A stretch of 52,250 nucleotides of DNA from an uncultured Armatimonadota bacterium (GTDB lineage: Bacteria > Armatimonadota > Fimbriimonadia > Fimbriimonadales > Fimbriimonadaceae): the NCBI GenBank assembly GCA_903899015.1, contig CAIUHP010000089.1, positions 1-52,250 of the forward strand. The letters are read 5' to 3'. The number at the start of each line of letters is the position of its first letter. Within the stretch, counting starts at the first letter, position 1. The notes under the pieces were generated by a model that saw only the letters and a program-made list of their open reading frames with translations, was not told the origin of the DNA and did no database searches. Positions 8,578-17,516 of the stretch are shown here, in pieces. The position numbers and the translations under genes were made by a program.

Positions 8578-9681
8578 CTAAACCAGAGATGCCAGTGCTT
8601 CCTTACTGAATCCGATGAACTCTGAAGTGCAGGAGTCTTGTACCTTTTTAACCCAATCCGCATCCGAAATCAGAGCTCGTCCCACAGCTACGAGGTCGAA
8701 GTCACCACGATCCATTCTTCGGTGAAGTTCATCAAGCGATGCTGGCTGACTAGCTTCTCCTTCTCGTAAAGCGGACATAAACTCACCGGATAGTCCAACC
8801 GATCCGACTGTGATTGTTGCCTTGCCGGTCACTTTCTTTGCCCATCCCGCAAGGTTTAGGTCAGATCCTTCAAATTCTGCATCCCAAAATCGACGTTGCG
8901 AGCAGTGAAAGATATCAACACCTGCCTCAGCAAGTGGAAGTAACCATGCTTCCAATTCTTGGGGGGTGTTCGCAAGTCGAGCATCGTAGTCGGCTATTTT
9001 CCACTGCGAAATTCGAAGCGAGATTACGAAATCCCCACCAACTGCCTTCCGAACCGACTTAACTACGTCGATTGCAAAGCGAGATCGTTCCGCTAAAGTT
9101 GCGCCGCCGTACGCATCGGTTCTTTTGTTTGTGACTTCCCAGAAAAATTGATCGATCAGATAGCTGTGTGCGCCATGAAGCTCAACCATGTCAAATCCAA
9201 GGCGCTTGGCATCTTCAGCAGATCGGCCAAATGCTGAGATTGTGTCGGCAACATCATCCGCGCTCATGACTCGGCCAACTTTCTCTCCTGATCCCGATAG
9301 ACCTGAAGGCCCTTCGAATTCACTTTGAGAAAGAGGGTCGGGCCCACCTGGCTTAACGATCCCCACGTGCCAGAGTTGAGGGCCCATTTTGCCTCCCGCA
9401 CTGTGGACACTATCGATCACTCGATTCCATGCCTTCAGCGGCCGATTTCCGTAGAAGTTCGGATAGTCACGATTATTTCCTGAAGCCGTTCGCTCAATGA
9501 CTGTTCCTTCCGACAGGATAAGTCCCACGTTTCCTTCCGCGCGTTTCCGGTAATAATCCGCAACTTCCGAAGTTGGAACACCATCCGGAGAAAACGCTCG
9601 AGTCATCGGCGCCATCACAAAGCGATTTTTAAGGGAAAGTGATTTTAATGAAAAAGGCTGAAAAAGAAGATCTGATGACAT
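8578..9681 (-). CDS. Old yellow enzyme family NADH:flavin oxidoreductase
   Basis: This FMN-dependent ene-reductase of the OYE/NemA type uses NAD(P)H to reduce activated C=C bonds or nitro compounds. The TIM barrel begins LFQPFSLKSLSLKNRFVMAPMTR. The active-site pair appears in ELHGAHSYLIDQFFW (HGAH, where family members have HxxH or HxxN), followed by NKRTDAYGG. The phosphate-binding end is DLVAVGRALISD. Family alignment favours the ATG at 9681; an upstream in-frame ATG at 9738 would add 19 residues without resemblance to the family, and neither has a good ribosome site. It is convergent with the quinone-oxidoreductase-like gene, so two alkene/quinone reductases sit side by side. Physiological substrate unknown. 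Confidence 0.87.
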   Translation of the reverse strand: MSSDLLFQPFSLKSLSLKNRFVMAPMTRAFSPDGVPTSEVADYYRKRAEGNVGLILSEGTVIERTASGNNRDYPNFYGNRPLKAWNRVIDSVHSAGGKMGPQLWHVGIVKPGGPDPLSQSEFEGPSGLSGSGEKVGRVMSADDVADTISAFGRSAEDAKRLGFDMVELHGAHSYLIDQFFWEVTNKRTDAYGGATLAERSRFAIDVVKSVRKAVGGDFVISLRISQWKIADYDARLANTPQELEAWLLPLAEAGVDIFHCSQRRFWDAEFEGSDLNLAGWAKKVTGKATITVGSVGLSGEFMSALREGEASQPASLDELHRRMDRGDFDLVAVGRALISDADWVKKVQDSCTSEFIGFSKEALASLV

Positions 9682-9801
9682 AAGAAGTTGGGGTGATGTC
9701 AGTCTACTTGGGATCACCAACTTGGAAATCACTTTCATGGGTTCGAATGAGGAATCGCGCGTCTTCCCTTAACGGATCACTTAGATTGGCAGTTCTTTCG
9801 G

Positions 9802-9813
9802 TATCGTAGCCAA
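9802..9813 (+). promoter_or_regulatory. -10 box for a leaderless metalloprotease transcript
   Basis: TATCGT (9802-9807) ends exactly six bases before the ATG at 9814, and no ribosome site is present. The same spacing recurs at several other genes in this window. No good -35 hexamer is seen. Confidence 0.4.
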
Positions 9814-12252
9814 ATGCTCCCTGTTGCTGCGATTCTGTTTGTCACTTTTGGATCTTTCCCACAACAAGAGCCCTCAACACCCAAGCAAGTAACCATTGCA
9901 GAAAGAACCAAGGGACTCACATTCCGCCAAGGTCTCATCGACAGCTTTATTGACCAACGACAAGGCAAAGCGTATCTCAAACTTCCGCCTCCCACCCAAA
10001 ATTCCGGAGAGGTGGGCCAGTTCCTTTATGTTGAGAGCCTGGTCACGGGGATCGGTTCGAATGATATCGGAGTCGACCGGACCCAGTTCGGGAACACCTA
10101 CGTGCTGGACATCAAGGAGATCGGCGGCAAGGTGCTCTTTCAAGTTCCGAACCAGAGTTTCCGCGCCGACGCGGGGAGCCCTGAAGAACAAAAGTCAAAC
10201 CTTGCCAACTTTGCGACCTCAATCATCTGGGCAGGCCCGATCTCAGCTTCCGACCAAGACGGTTCCGCTCTAGTGGACATTACGGATTTCCTTGTGCGGG
10301 ATGCTCACAATGTCAGCTCAGCTCTGCAACGCGCATCTGCTGGTGAATACCGACTCGATAAGAACCGAAGTGTGCTGAATCCCGAGGGGTGCAAAGCCTT
10401 TCCCGAGAATCTCGAGTTCGAGGCATTGCTGACCTACGAAACCTCCAAACCGGGAGAATCGATCGCGAACCACGCACCTGATAGTCGATCGATCACCCTC
10501 ACTCAAAGACATTCGTTTGTGCAGTTGCCAGATTCAAACTACCACCCTCGCAAGTTCGATCCACGGTCAGGAAGCTTCTCGATTTCCTATATGGATTTTT
10601 CCACGCCCCTTGGGGCGTCGCTTTGGAAGCAATGGATCTGTCGGCATCGATTGGAGAAGATTGATCCAACTGCAGCCCGCTCCAAGGTGAAGAAACCGAT
10701 CATCTATTACGTTGATCGTGGAATTCCAGAACCCATTCGCAGCGCACTCATCGACGGAGGGAATTATTGGACTAAGTCATTTGAAGCAGCCGGATTCATT
10801 GATGCATTCCGAGTGGAACTCATGCCCGAAGGGGCAGATCCGATGGACCTTCGTTATAACATCGTCTCTTGGTTAAACCGCTCAACTCGCGGTTATGCAT
10901 ATGGTCAATCTGTCGTTGACCCTCGAACCGGAGAGATCCTGAAGGGGGCAGTCAACTTGGACTCTCAACGAGTGCGTCAAGACATTACGATCTTCGAAGC
11001 ATTGCTTGGCTTAGAACATGAAGGGAAAGGCGGTCCAGCCGATCCCATCGCCATCAGCTTGAGCCGGATTCGCCAATTAGCTGCCCATGAAATTGGTCAC
11101 ACATTAGGTTTCCAACACAACTTCGCAGCAAGCACCTACGGCCGTGCATCGGTCATGGAATATCCCGCTCCATTAGTCGATATCAAAGACGGGAATCTTG
11201 ATTTAAGCCATGCCTATGCCGATGGCACCGGAGCTTGGGACGACCTCGCAGTTCGTTACGCATATTCCCAATTTACGAGTCCACAAGAAGAAGATCGCGA
11301 GCTTCCGATGATTGTTTCGAGGGGGATCAAGAATGGACTTGTTTTCCTCAGCGACGAGGATACCAATGAAGCAGATGGTGCCGAGCCTAAGACCAATCGT
11401 TGGGACAATGGTAAAGACCCCATTGAGAGCCTTCTTCACTCACTGAAGGTGAGATCCATCGCGATGAGTCGCTTTGGACTTAGAAATCTGCACAACGGAC
11501 AACCCGTCGCCCAACTCGAACTTACTTTCGGGCCTCTCTATTTCTTCCATCGTTACGACATCGATGCGGTAGCAAAAATGGTTGGTGGCTTCCATTACTT
11601 GCATGCCGTAAACGGAGATGGACAAGTGCCTCAAACAAGTATTTCAAGTAGCCGTCAACGCCAAGCTTTGAGAGCACTTTTAGATTGCATAAGACCAGAA
11701 GTTTTGATGGTTCCAGCCTCGATCGCAAGCTTAATCGGGCCCAGACCAAACGAGTCGCCACGCAGCTCTGAGCTGTTTGCACGCAAGGCATCTTACGTGT
11801 TCGACTCCCTAACCGCGGCCAATTCGGCAAGTGACCTTGTGCTGATGCGTTTACTCAACCCGGCACGTTGTGCACGAGTTTCTGAGCTATCGTCGCGAGA
11901 TAATTCTCAGCCCAACCTTAACGAGATATTGGACACGATGCGGCAGGCAATCATCAAAGTGCCAGTAGGCACCGTTCGCGAAATTGAAATTGAATGGGGC
12001 ACTCAAAGCGTTTTTGTTACACGGCTCATGGAATTAGCGGACGCCGATTCAACGCCTTCAGTGTTAGCAAGTGCAGATAAGGCGCTCGTTGATACTCTTT
12101 CGGCTGAAAGGGAACTGGCAAAGTGGGATAAATCCGGACATGCTGCCCATCTTTCACGCGTCATTAGCCGGTTTCTTAGCCGTCCCGAAAGTGATGCCAA
12201 GAAGCCGAGATCCATTCCACCTGCGCTCGCGGGAGCACCTATCGGGGGATGA
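9814..12252 (+). CDS. Secreted zinc-dependent metalloprotease (DUF5117/DUF4953 type)
   Basis: The 812-residue exported metallopeptidase begins with a short signal sequence (MLPVAAILFVTFGSF). The catalytic motif HEIGHTLGFQH (425-435) fits HExxHxxGxxH, giving three histidine zinc ligands and the general-base glutamate. Upstream segments YLKLPPP, FLYVESLVTGIGSNDIG and DRTQF are typical of the DUF5117 domain. Downstream, SVMEYPAPLVDIKDG and GAWDDLAVRYAY fit the DUF4953 catalytic region. Substrate unknown. No ribosome site precedes the ATG; a -10-like TATCGT six bases upstream suggests a leaderless message. The TIGR03790 gene follows after 39 bases on the same strand, so the pair is probably co-transcribed. 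It is divergent from the old yellow enzyme gene. Confidence 0.85.
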   Translation: MLPVAAILFVTFGSFPQQEPSTPKQVTIAERTKGLTFRQGLIDSFIDQRQGKAYLKLPPPTQNSGEVGQFLYVESLVTGIGSNDIGVDRTQFGNTYVLDIKEIGGKVLFQVPNQSFRADAGSPEEQKSNLANFATSIIWAGPISASDQDGSALVDITDFLVRDAHNVSSALQRASAGEYRLDKNRSVLNPEGCKAFPENLEFEALLTYETSKPGESIANHAPDSRSITLTQRHSFVQLPDSNYHPRKFDPRSGSFSISYMDFSTPLGASLWKQWICRHRLEKIDPTAARSKVKKPIIYYVDRGIPEPIRSALIDGGNYWTKSFEAAGFIDAFRVELMPEGADPMDLRYNIVSWLNRSTRGYAYGQSVVDPRTGEILKGAVNLDSQRVRQDITIFEALLGLEHEGKGGPADPIAISLSRIRQLAAHEIGHTLGFQHNFAASTYGRASVMEYPAPLVDIKDGNLDLSHAYADGTGAWDDLAVRYAYSQFTSPQEEDRELPMIVSRGIKNGLVFLSDEDTNEADGAEPKTNRWDNGKDPIESLLHSLKVRSIAMSRFGLRNLHNGQPVAQLELTFGPLYFFHRYDIDAVAKMVGGFHYLHAVNGDGQVPQTSISSSRQRQALRALLDCIRPEVLMVPASIASLIGPRPNESPRSSELFARKASYVFDSLTAANSASDLVLMRLLNPARCARVSELSSRDNSQPNLNEILDTMRQAIIKVPVGTVREIEIEWGTQSVFVTRLMELADADSTPSVLASADKALVDTLSAERELAKWDKSGHAAHLSRVISRFLSRPESDAKKPRSIPPALAGAPIGG

Positions 12253-12291
12253 GACAACGAATGATGCATTAGCCAAAGGTATCGTCAGAAA

Positions 12292-14316
12292 GTGAAGCTT
12301 CGTTGGAATCTTTCTGCCCTTTGCCTGGTTGCTAGTTCGATGGTGTCAGTGCACGCGCGAGCAAGCATTGGTCCTGAAAATGTCGCCGTTGTTGTGAATG
12401 GAGACAGTCCGGACTCCATTCGAGTCGCGAACGAGTATGGCCGTTTGCGCGACATACCAGCGTCTCATTTCATCGTGCTTCATCATGTCTCGGGAACCGA
12501 GTTCACGGATGTGGACCACTTCCGCGACGAGATTCTCAAGCCGACTTTGGAGACCTTAAAGTCGCGCGGGCTGACCGCCCAGATTGATTGCATCACTTAC
12601 AGTACGGATCTGCCCTACTCCATCAACGTGGGAAGTGACATCAATGGTCGGCCAATGCCCATGGTGATCACTCAGCCAGCGTCCATAAACGGTTTGACCT
12701 ATTTAAATGACTGGGTGCTCAAGAAGGATATCGATTATCTGAGACTGGATATCAACCGTTATGCTCGGAGACTTACACCCTTACCACAAGGAAAGGATCT
12801 CACTCCATCCGAGCAAACCGACTATGCGATGGCCTTAAACGCCTACAGCAAGAAGAACTATCCAATGGCGATCAAAGGCTTGTTAAAGCTGCTGGAAGTA
12901 CCACGCAATGATCCGAACATTGCCTACAATCTCGCATGCAGTCAGGCACTTCAAGGAGAACCCGACGCGGCAATAAAGTCTTTAAGAATCGCGATTCGCG
13001 CGGGGTGGCGAAACTACGGCCAGACAGCATCAGACCCTGATCTTGCTTCACTTTCAAAGATTGAAGAGTTTCAACAAGTTCTGCACGTGCTTCAGCATTC
13101 CGATATCCAAGTTCAGCCCGGAGTGCCCTTCAACAGTCAGTCCGCCTGGAACTCCGCAGGGGCAATGGACGCATCGGGCCACCACTATATGCTGAGCACC
13201 GTCTTAGGTGTCACGACCGGTCGCGGAAACTCTGTGGACGAAGTTCTCACCTATCTGCGCCGCTCACAGATGGCTGATTTCACCTCACCGAAAGGAACCA
13301 TTTACTTCGAGCGAAACGGGGACGTAAGGTCGAAAACTCGAGAATGGGGATTCCAACCGGCAGCCGATGAACTCAAAAAGCTGGGTGTCAATGCCGTCGT
13401 CGAAGATGGCATCTTGCCTCAGGGCCGCAGCGATGTCGCCGGGGCAACGATCGGAACAGCCGGCTTCGATTGGCCCGCAAGCCATAGTGTGATCCTGCCG
13501 GGCGCCATCTTAGAGCACCTTACGAGTTTTGGCGGAGTTCTCAGTAAAGGAGCCGACCAAACACCCTGCACGGAATTCATGAAGAACGGCGCTTCAGGCT
13601 CTTCGGGAACAGTCACTGAGCCATACGCACTGCAAGAAAAATTCCCGACGCCTTTCATCCATGTGCAATATGCCAAGGGCTTTACACTGGCAGAGTCGTT
13701 TTATCTCTCCCTGACCGGGCCGTACCAACTACTGATCTTAGGGGATCCGCTCTGTAGACCTTGGGCAAAGGCATTATCGGTTCATGTCGCAGGACTGCCT
13801 GCAAATTTACTGTTGAAATCACCCGTCAAATTGAAGCCCACCCTATCGAGTAATGCCTTGGTGACGCGTTATCAGCTCTTCTCAGATGGTAAGTGGCTCA
13901 AGGATTCCAAACCGGGTGAACCGCTCATTCTCGACCCTCAAATCTTGGGATTAGGTTGCCACCAAGTCACGGTCGTCGCAGAATTAGGTGATGCTCCGAA
14001 AAGTAAATATTCTTTCCGTTCTCCTATCTGGGTTTCGAGCGATAAATACAAGATTGAAGCGCCTGTAAAGGTGGAAACGCTTCTAAAAGGAAACATCATG
14101 ATTCCCATTACCGCCAAGGGAGCTACAAGCGTCGAGCTGTTCCACCTTGGCCGATCCGTCGTATCTTTGAAGGCTGACCATGGACTTATCGCCATCGCAA
14201 GCTCGGATATTGGCAACAGTGCTTGTTCAGTGATTCCCGTTGCGCACTACCTGGTCAACGGAAAGTCTGTGAGCATCCAGGGCGCTCCCATAAACATCGC
14301 TCCTCAAAAGGGCTAG
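12292..14316 (+). CDS. TIGR03790-family secreted protein with an inserted TPR segment
   Basis: The 674-residue protein starts at GTG, with a signal peptide over residues 1-24 (LSALCLVASSMVSVHARA). The region VAVVVNGDSPDSIRVANEYG, RDIPASHFIVL and CITYSTDLPYSI is characteristic of TIGR03790, a family of unknown function found in Planctomycetes, Cyanobacteria, Acidobacteria and Armatimonadota. Residues ~171-270 do not belong to that core. They resemble TPR helices (AMALNAYSKKNYPMAIKGLL; IAYNLACSQALQGEPDAAIK) ending with a WRNYGQTASDPDLASL stretch like TPR end-of-group motifs. The C-terminal ~180 residues look like beta-rich Ig-type domains. The gene follows the metalloprotease after 39 bases. 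Its 3' end overlaps the convergent HemG-like gene by four bases. Function unknown; a surface or processing role alongside the protease is a guess. Confidence 0.75.
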   Translation: MKLRWNLSALCLVASSMVSVHARASIGPENVAVVVNGDSPDSIRVANEYGRLRDIPASHFIVLHHVSGTEFTDVDHFRDEILKPTLETLKSRGLTAQIDCITYSTDLPYSINVGSDINGRPMPMVITQPASINGLTYLNDWVLKKDIDYLRLDINRYARRLTPLPQGKDLTPSEQTDYAMALNAYSKKNYPMAIKGLLKLLEVPRNDPNIAYNLACSQALQGEPDAAIKSLRIAIRAGWRNYGQTASDPDLASLSKIEEFQQVLHVLQHSDIQVQPGVPFNSQSAWNSAGAMDASGHHYMLSTVLGVTTGRGNSVDEVLTYLRRSQMADFTSPKGTIYFERNGDVRSKTREWGFQPAADELKKLGVNAVVEDGILPQGRSDVAGATIGTAGFDWPASHSVILPGAILEHLTSFGGVLSKGADQTPCTEFMKNGASGSSGTVTEPYALQEKFPTPFIHVQYAKGFTLAESFYLSLTGPYQLLILGDPLCRPWAKALSVHVAGLPANLLLKSPVKLKPTLSSNALVTRYQLFSDGKWLKDSKPGEPLILDPQILGLGCHQVTVVAELGDAPKSKYSFRSPIWVSSDKYKIEAPVKVETLLKGNIMIPITAKGATSVELFHLGRSVVSLKADHGLIAIASSDIGNSACSVIPVAHYLVNGKSVSIQGAPINIAPQKG

Positions 14317-14894
14317 TCGAGCTGTGGGACCGGTGTACGGGGCTGCTGGTCCGATACGATATCGGCAAATGACTGAGCAAAGCTCTTCACAGCGTTCCAA
14401 TTCGTTAACTCGTGATTAACAGAGGTATCGGTTGGTCCGCCCGCGGTGCGAGAGATACGGCGAAGAATCCACTTTTCGAAGAAACCGTACTTGCGATAGT
14501 GGATTGCTCCGATGAAGCTAGCCGAGAGGTCGGGATCGAGTCCAGTATGTTCCAAGAATTCGTTTATGATTCTTGTATCTTCGCTTCTCGCTTCTGGCCT
14601 CTTGTCTGCCGCATTCAGGCTAACGGTAAAGAATCCAACTGGCACTTCGTTCAGCCATTCAGCGTGAGTCTTTGTCCATCGTTGCAGTGGAACTGGAAGG
14701 CTACCAACATAGACCGGTCCACCCACAATAAAGGCATCAAATTGGTCGAGACGCACCTGGCTCAGTTCGCTCTCATTCGTGACAATAAAGAGGCGCACGT
14801 ATTCGTCAAATTCTTCTAACACGCTGCGAAGACATTCCGCAATCTTCAGCGTTTGCCCATATTGGCTGGAAATGACAATGGCGACTCGTTTCAT
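14313..14894 (-). CDS. HemG-like flavodoxin-domain protein (protoporphyrinogen oxidase family)
   Basis: The 193-residue FMN protein resembles HemG, which oxidises protoporphyrinogen IX with menaquinone in the last-but-one step of haem synthesis. The flavodoxin phosphate loop is SSQYGQTLKIAECL. The aligning HemG features are FDAFIVGGPVYVGSLPVPLQ, VGFFTVSLNAADKRPEARS, SASFIGAIHYRKYGFFEKW and TAGGPTDTS near the C-terminus, where E. coli HemG has SGGETDT. The start at 14894 is set by AGGAG seven bases upstream; an in-frame TTG precedes it. The stop codons of this gene and the convergent TIGR03790 gene overlap. No other haem genes are nearby, so a general flavodoxin-type role is also possible. Confidence 0.8.
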   Translation of the reverse strand: MKRVAIVISSQYGQTLKIAECLRSVLEEFDEYVRLFIVTNESELSQVRLDQFDAFIVGGPVYVGSLPVPLQRWTKTHAEWLNEVPVGFFTVSLNAADKRPEARSEDTRIINEFLEHTGLDPDLSASFIGAIHYRKYGFFEKWILRRISRTAGGPTDTSVNHELTNWNAVKSFAQSFADIVSDQQPRTPVPQLD

Positions 14895-14953
14895 CAAACT
14901 TCTCCTACTCCGGGAGTGTGTCTATTATTCTCATCCAAATTAAGGCATTCTGG

Positions 14954-14968
14954 TAGTCACTAGTTGAC
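14954..14968. promoter_or_regulatory. Candidate operator between hemG-like and HTH-PAS genes
   Basis: The imperfect palindrome GTCACTAGTTGAC (14956-14968) contains GTGACTA on the minus strand (14960-14954). The same heptamer occurs in an inverted repeat ahead of the universal stress gene, and ATGACTT occurs in one ahead of the second HTH-PAS gene. Binding by one of the local regulators is an inference. Confidence 0.35.
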
Positions 14969-15035
14969 CGTCCAGAGAAAACATGACATAAATGTGGTTT
15001 TCAAAGGTAAAACTGCCCGACAACCTTAATGTGCG

Positions 15036-15707
15036 ATGTCCCGAAATTCGCCAAAGATTGTGCCCTCCACCCCCAAAATGAGCCAAGTACCCAAAAAGGA
15101 GATCAGTAAAAAAGATCGCGAGATTCTCAAGCAATTGAGCACAGGAAAAACTGATCTTGAAGTCTGCCGCGCTTTGGGTCTGCTTCCGTCTCAGCTAGAA
15201 CAAGTGATCCGACGGGCTACGCAATGGGTTGACTCTCACGAAACCGAAAACAGCGACATGTTCATGGTGGAACGTGCCTTGCGAAAACGATCCGAGAATC
15301 TTGCTCGTTCGCTTGACTCCAGATTTGCGGCACTCATTGACATTTCCCCCGAGGCCATTTTGGTAGTCAATGCGTTAACAGGTTTGATCAAACAAGCCAA
15401 TGAGAATGCGGCGAACATGTTTGGGTACGCGCTTGAGGATCTTCTGAACCGTTCGATGGAAGATCTTGTTCCTGTAAAGTACCGAGGGATTCACCCCGCA
15501 TATCGTATCGGATTTCTTTCGAGCTCCCGCAAACGACAGATGGGCTACCATCCTCCTATTTTTGGCGTCAAATCGGACGGAACGGAAGTGGAAATTGCCA
15601 TCGCAATCACTTCCGCCACCGACGAAGACGTGATGGTAATTTGCACGGAATTCGCAACCTGGTCGGCTTTCCATGCCAGCGAAACGGTAACCGCTAAAAC
15701 AGGTTAA
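15036..15707 (+). CDS. HTH-PAS regulator (N-terminal LuxR-like HTH, C-terminal PAS)
   Basis: The 223-residue protein combines a LuxR-like helix-turn-helix (ISKKDREILKQLSTGKTD, LEVCRALGLLPSQLEQVI; ~23-70), a helical linker (~80-100) and a PAS sensor domain (~100-210). PAS features include ALIDISPEAILVVN, QANENAANMFGYALEDLL and LVPVKYRGIHPAYR, with GVKSDGTEVEIAI in the last strands. The order is the reverse of most LuxR regulators, where the HTH is C-terminal. The gene at 16680-17390 on the other strand has the same architecture. No ribosome site is obvious; an in-frame ATG at 15078 is an alternative start. Its stop overlaps the convergent universal stress gene by four bases. It probably senses redox state or a small ligand, but no cofactor-binding residue can be assigned. 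Confidence 0.7.
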   Translation: MSRNSPKIVPSTPKMSQVPKKEISKKDREILKQLSTGKTDLEVCRALGLLPSQLEQVIRRATQWVDSHETENSDMFMVERALRKRSENLARSLDSRFAALIDISPEAILVVNALTGLIKQANENAANMFGYALEDLLNRSMEDLVPVKYRGIHPAYRIGFLSSSRKRQMGYHPPIFGVKSDGTEVEIAIAITSATDEDVMVICTEFATWSAFHASETVTAKTG

Positions 15708-16585
15708 ACCGGGCGAAGCAGCAAGACCGGATATCTCTCAAAGATCACTTCGTGGAGCGAGACGCTCCCCGAAATGACACGGTCGACAAAACTGTGTCCT
15801 GGAGATCCCATGACCAGTAGGTCCGCTCCACTCTCAACCATTGCTTGGTGAATTGAAACATCAATGCCTCCAATCACCACTTTGGAATGCGTTGGAATCC
15901 CAAATTCAATGAGCTTCCGCGCGAGTCTCTCTCCGTTTTCTGAGATTGCCGAAGAATGATCTGGTGCGATCGACTGATGCGAATGTCCGATGCCGAATAG
16001 ATGACGATGATCGCTCTTGCTTTCGACGACGGTTAGAATCGTTGCTTCTGAGATGCCTTTGGGAGCCCACTTGACGAGGAGATCCAAGCACTGATTACAA
16101 TATTCTGATTGGTCTACCGCAAAGACGATCTTTAAAGGACCATTCTTTAGTTCACTTTCGCGTGCAACCAAAATCGAGTGCTTGGCAGCAATAGCTAACC
16201 CCCGCGCTACGCTTCCCCCAAATACGGCCCCTAAAGTGTTCGAAATGGTTGAGGTCACACAAATTAAGTCGACTGCGGAATCGTCTGCGAAGTCGATCAG
16301 GGAACGAATTGGAAAGCCGTCTTCCATCCGTGTTTTTGGGTTCAGACCGAATTCATTTGCTTTCGCTTCGGCAGCCGCTAGATTCGCTACTGCCGATTCC
16401 TTTAGCTTAGCTAGGAACTCATCTGCCTCCACCAAAACTCCGTATGCACTATAGGGCAGCGTGAGAGAATAGGGCTCAGTTACGTGGAGCAATGTCGTTT
16501 CGGTGATTCCAAAATTCAACCGACCGAGTAGAGAAATAGCCGAACTGTAGTTCTGCTCCAAATCAATTCCAACGACCGCTTTCAC
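15704..16585 (-). CDS. Tandem-domain universal stress protein (UspA family)
   Basis: This cytoplasmic stress protein has two UspA domains, ~residues 1-140 and 150-293. The first opens VKAVVGIDLEQNYSSAI and ends NTLGAVFGGSVARGLAIAAK and HSILVARE. The second opens LKIVFAVDQSEYCNQCLDLL and ends DLLVMGSPGHSFVDRVISGS and YPVLLLRPV. The second half keeps the GxxGH-like ATP-loop pattern (MGSPGHSF). The GTG at 16585 is preferred over an upstream ATG (16615) because AGGAG lies eight bases before it and the first beta strand then starts at residue 1. It lies 94 bases downstream of an HTH-PAS gene in the same direction, and an inverted repeat (16599-16625) sits just before its ribosome site. Regulation by the flanking HTH-PAS proteins is likely but inferred. 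Confidence 0.88.
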   Translation of the reverse strand: MKAVVGIDLEQNYSSAISLLGRLNFGITETTLLHVTEPYSLTLPYSAYGVLVEADEFLAKLKESAVANLAAAEAKANEFGLNPKTRMEDGFPIRSLIDFADDSAVDLICVTSTISNTLGAVFGGSVARGLAIAAKHSILVARESELKNGPLKIVFAVDQSEYCNQCLDLLVKWAPKGISEATILTVVESKSDHRHLFGIGHSHQSIAPDHSSAISENGERLARKLIEFGIPTHSKVVIGGIDVSIHQAMVESGADLLVMGSPGHSFVDRVISGSVSLHEVIFERYPVLLLRPV

Positions 16586-16598
16586 TTGACACGCTCCT

Positions 16599-16625
16599 GT
16601 GACTAACACATTCAAGTTAGCTCAC
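16599..16625. promoter_or_regulatory. Inverted repeat upstream of the universal stress gene
   Basis: GTGACTAAC (16599-16607) faces GTTAGCTCAC (16616-16625) across ACATTCAA; one extra base is in the right arm. It ends immediately upstream of the AGGAG of the gene starting at 16585. The half-site GTGACTA recurs at 14954-14960. It could be an operator or an mRNA stem. Confidence 0.45.
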
Positions 16626-16679
16626 GGAATAGAGTCAAGCAAGTCGAATTTTCCGCGTCATCCGTTCCACCGACAGTGC

Positions 16680-17390
16680 TTATTCGGCCATCGATTCGCC
16701 TTGAGGTGTATGAATAGAAAAGGCCAAAAGCGTATCCGTCAAATCTTGAATAACGCAGGTTGTAAAGAATCCGCTAGAAGATTCCGTAGCACTTAAAACG
16801 GCGGCCATCGGAAACTGAGATCCGTCTTTTCGAATCGCATAGGTAGCCAGATGCTCACCCATTTTTCGTTTCACCGGGTTCTGTCGATAGACTTTTCGTT
16901 CATCAACGTGTGAACGACGATGCTGCTCAGGCACGAGTTCTTCGACTGTGAGTTCAAGCATTTCACCTGGCTCAAAGCCAAACATTCTCTCGCATTGGGG
17001 ATTGGCAAGCTGAATCTCACCGGTTTCGCTTACGATGAGAATTGCGTGAGGAGCCGTTTCAATCAGCCCATTAAACAGGTCTAACTTGGTCTGCATTACC
17101 TCAACATTCCGTGATTGCTCTTCAATTTGATCCAGCAATCCCTGGTTCTCTTGCTTGAGCGATTCCAAAATGAGAGTCGCATGCTCTTGAAGGAACAAGG
17201 CAACCAACTCCGTTCGGTTGAGGGGACCAAACTTAATTCGAACTCGCCCCCAGTAGGTTCCGACGGTCGCTAAACTGATTCCAAGGCGGTGAGCAATGGC
17301 CGTATCGGTAAGACCTTTAGAAGCAAGAACTACTAACTGACGCTCACGCTCAGACAAAGACTCCGCCATTGCCTGAGCGCGTTGCTGCAT
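16680..17390 (-). CDS. HTH-PAS regulator (LuxR-type HTH first, PAS second)
   Basis: The 236-residue regulator has a clear LuxR-type HTH at ~10-65 (LSERERQLVVLASKGLTD; IAHRLGISLATVGTYWGRVR), a coiled-coil-like linker (~70-110) and a PAS domain (~112-230). The PAS domain shows APHAILIVSETGEIQLANP, CERMFGFEPGEML, LVPEQHRRSH and KMGEHLATYAIRKDGSQFP. This is the canonical sensory PAS of bacterial kinases joined in unusual order to a DNA-binding domain. It is a distant paralog of the 15036-15707 protein. It is transcribed toward the universal stress gene, 94 bases apart, probably as one unit. A perfect palindrome lies 25-39 bases upstream of its start. The start at 17390 is the first ATG; a second in-frame ATG lies at 17369. 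Confidence 0.78.
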   Translation of the reverse strand: MQQRAQAMAESLSERERQLVVLASKGLTDTAIAHRLGISLATVGTYWGRVRIKFGPLNRTELVALFLQEHATLILESLKQENQGLLDQIEEQSRNVEVMQTKLDLFNGLIETAPHAILIVSETGEIQLANPQCERMFGFEPGEMLELTVEELVPEQHRRSHVDERKVYRQNPVKRKMGEHLATYAIRKDGSQFPMAAVLSATESSSGFFTTCVIQDLTDTLLAFSIHTPQGESMAE

Positions 17391-17414
17391 ATAGCTTTAG
17401 GATACAGCTTGAAG

Positions 17415-17429
17415 ATGACTTAAAGTCAT
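17415..17429. promoter_or_regulatory. Perfect palindrome upstream of the HTH-PAS gene
   Basis: ATGACTT (17415-17421), one base, then AAGTCAT (17423-17429) forms a perfect 15-base palindrome 25 bases upstream of the minus-strand start at 17390. Its half-site resembles the GTGACTA of the two neighbouring sites. Autoregulation is the simplest reading. Confidence 0.45.
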
Positions 17430-17516
17430 TTCTAATTCAGCAGGTATCGGCATTTACAGAAAAGGACCCCACGGTGCCGAAATCTCATCCCGCTTCCTTC
17501 GAGTCCCAATCGCTTG

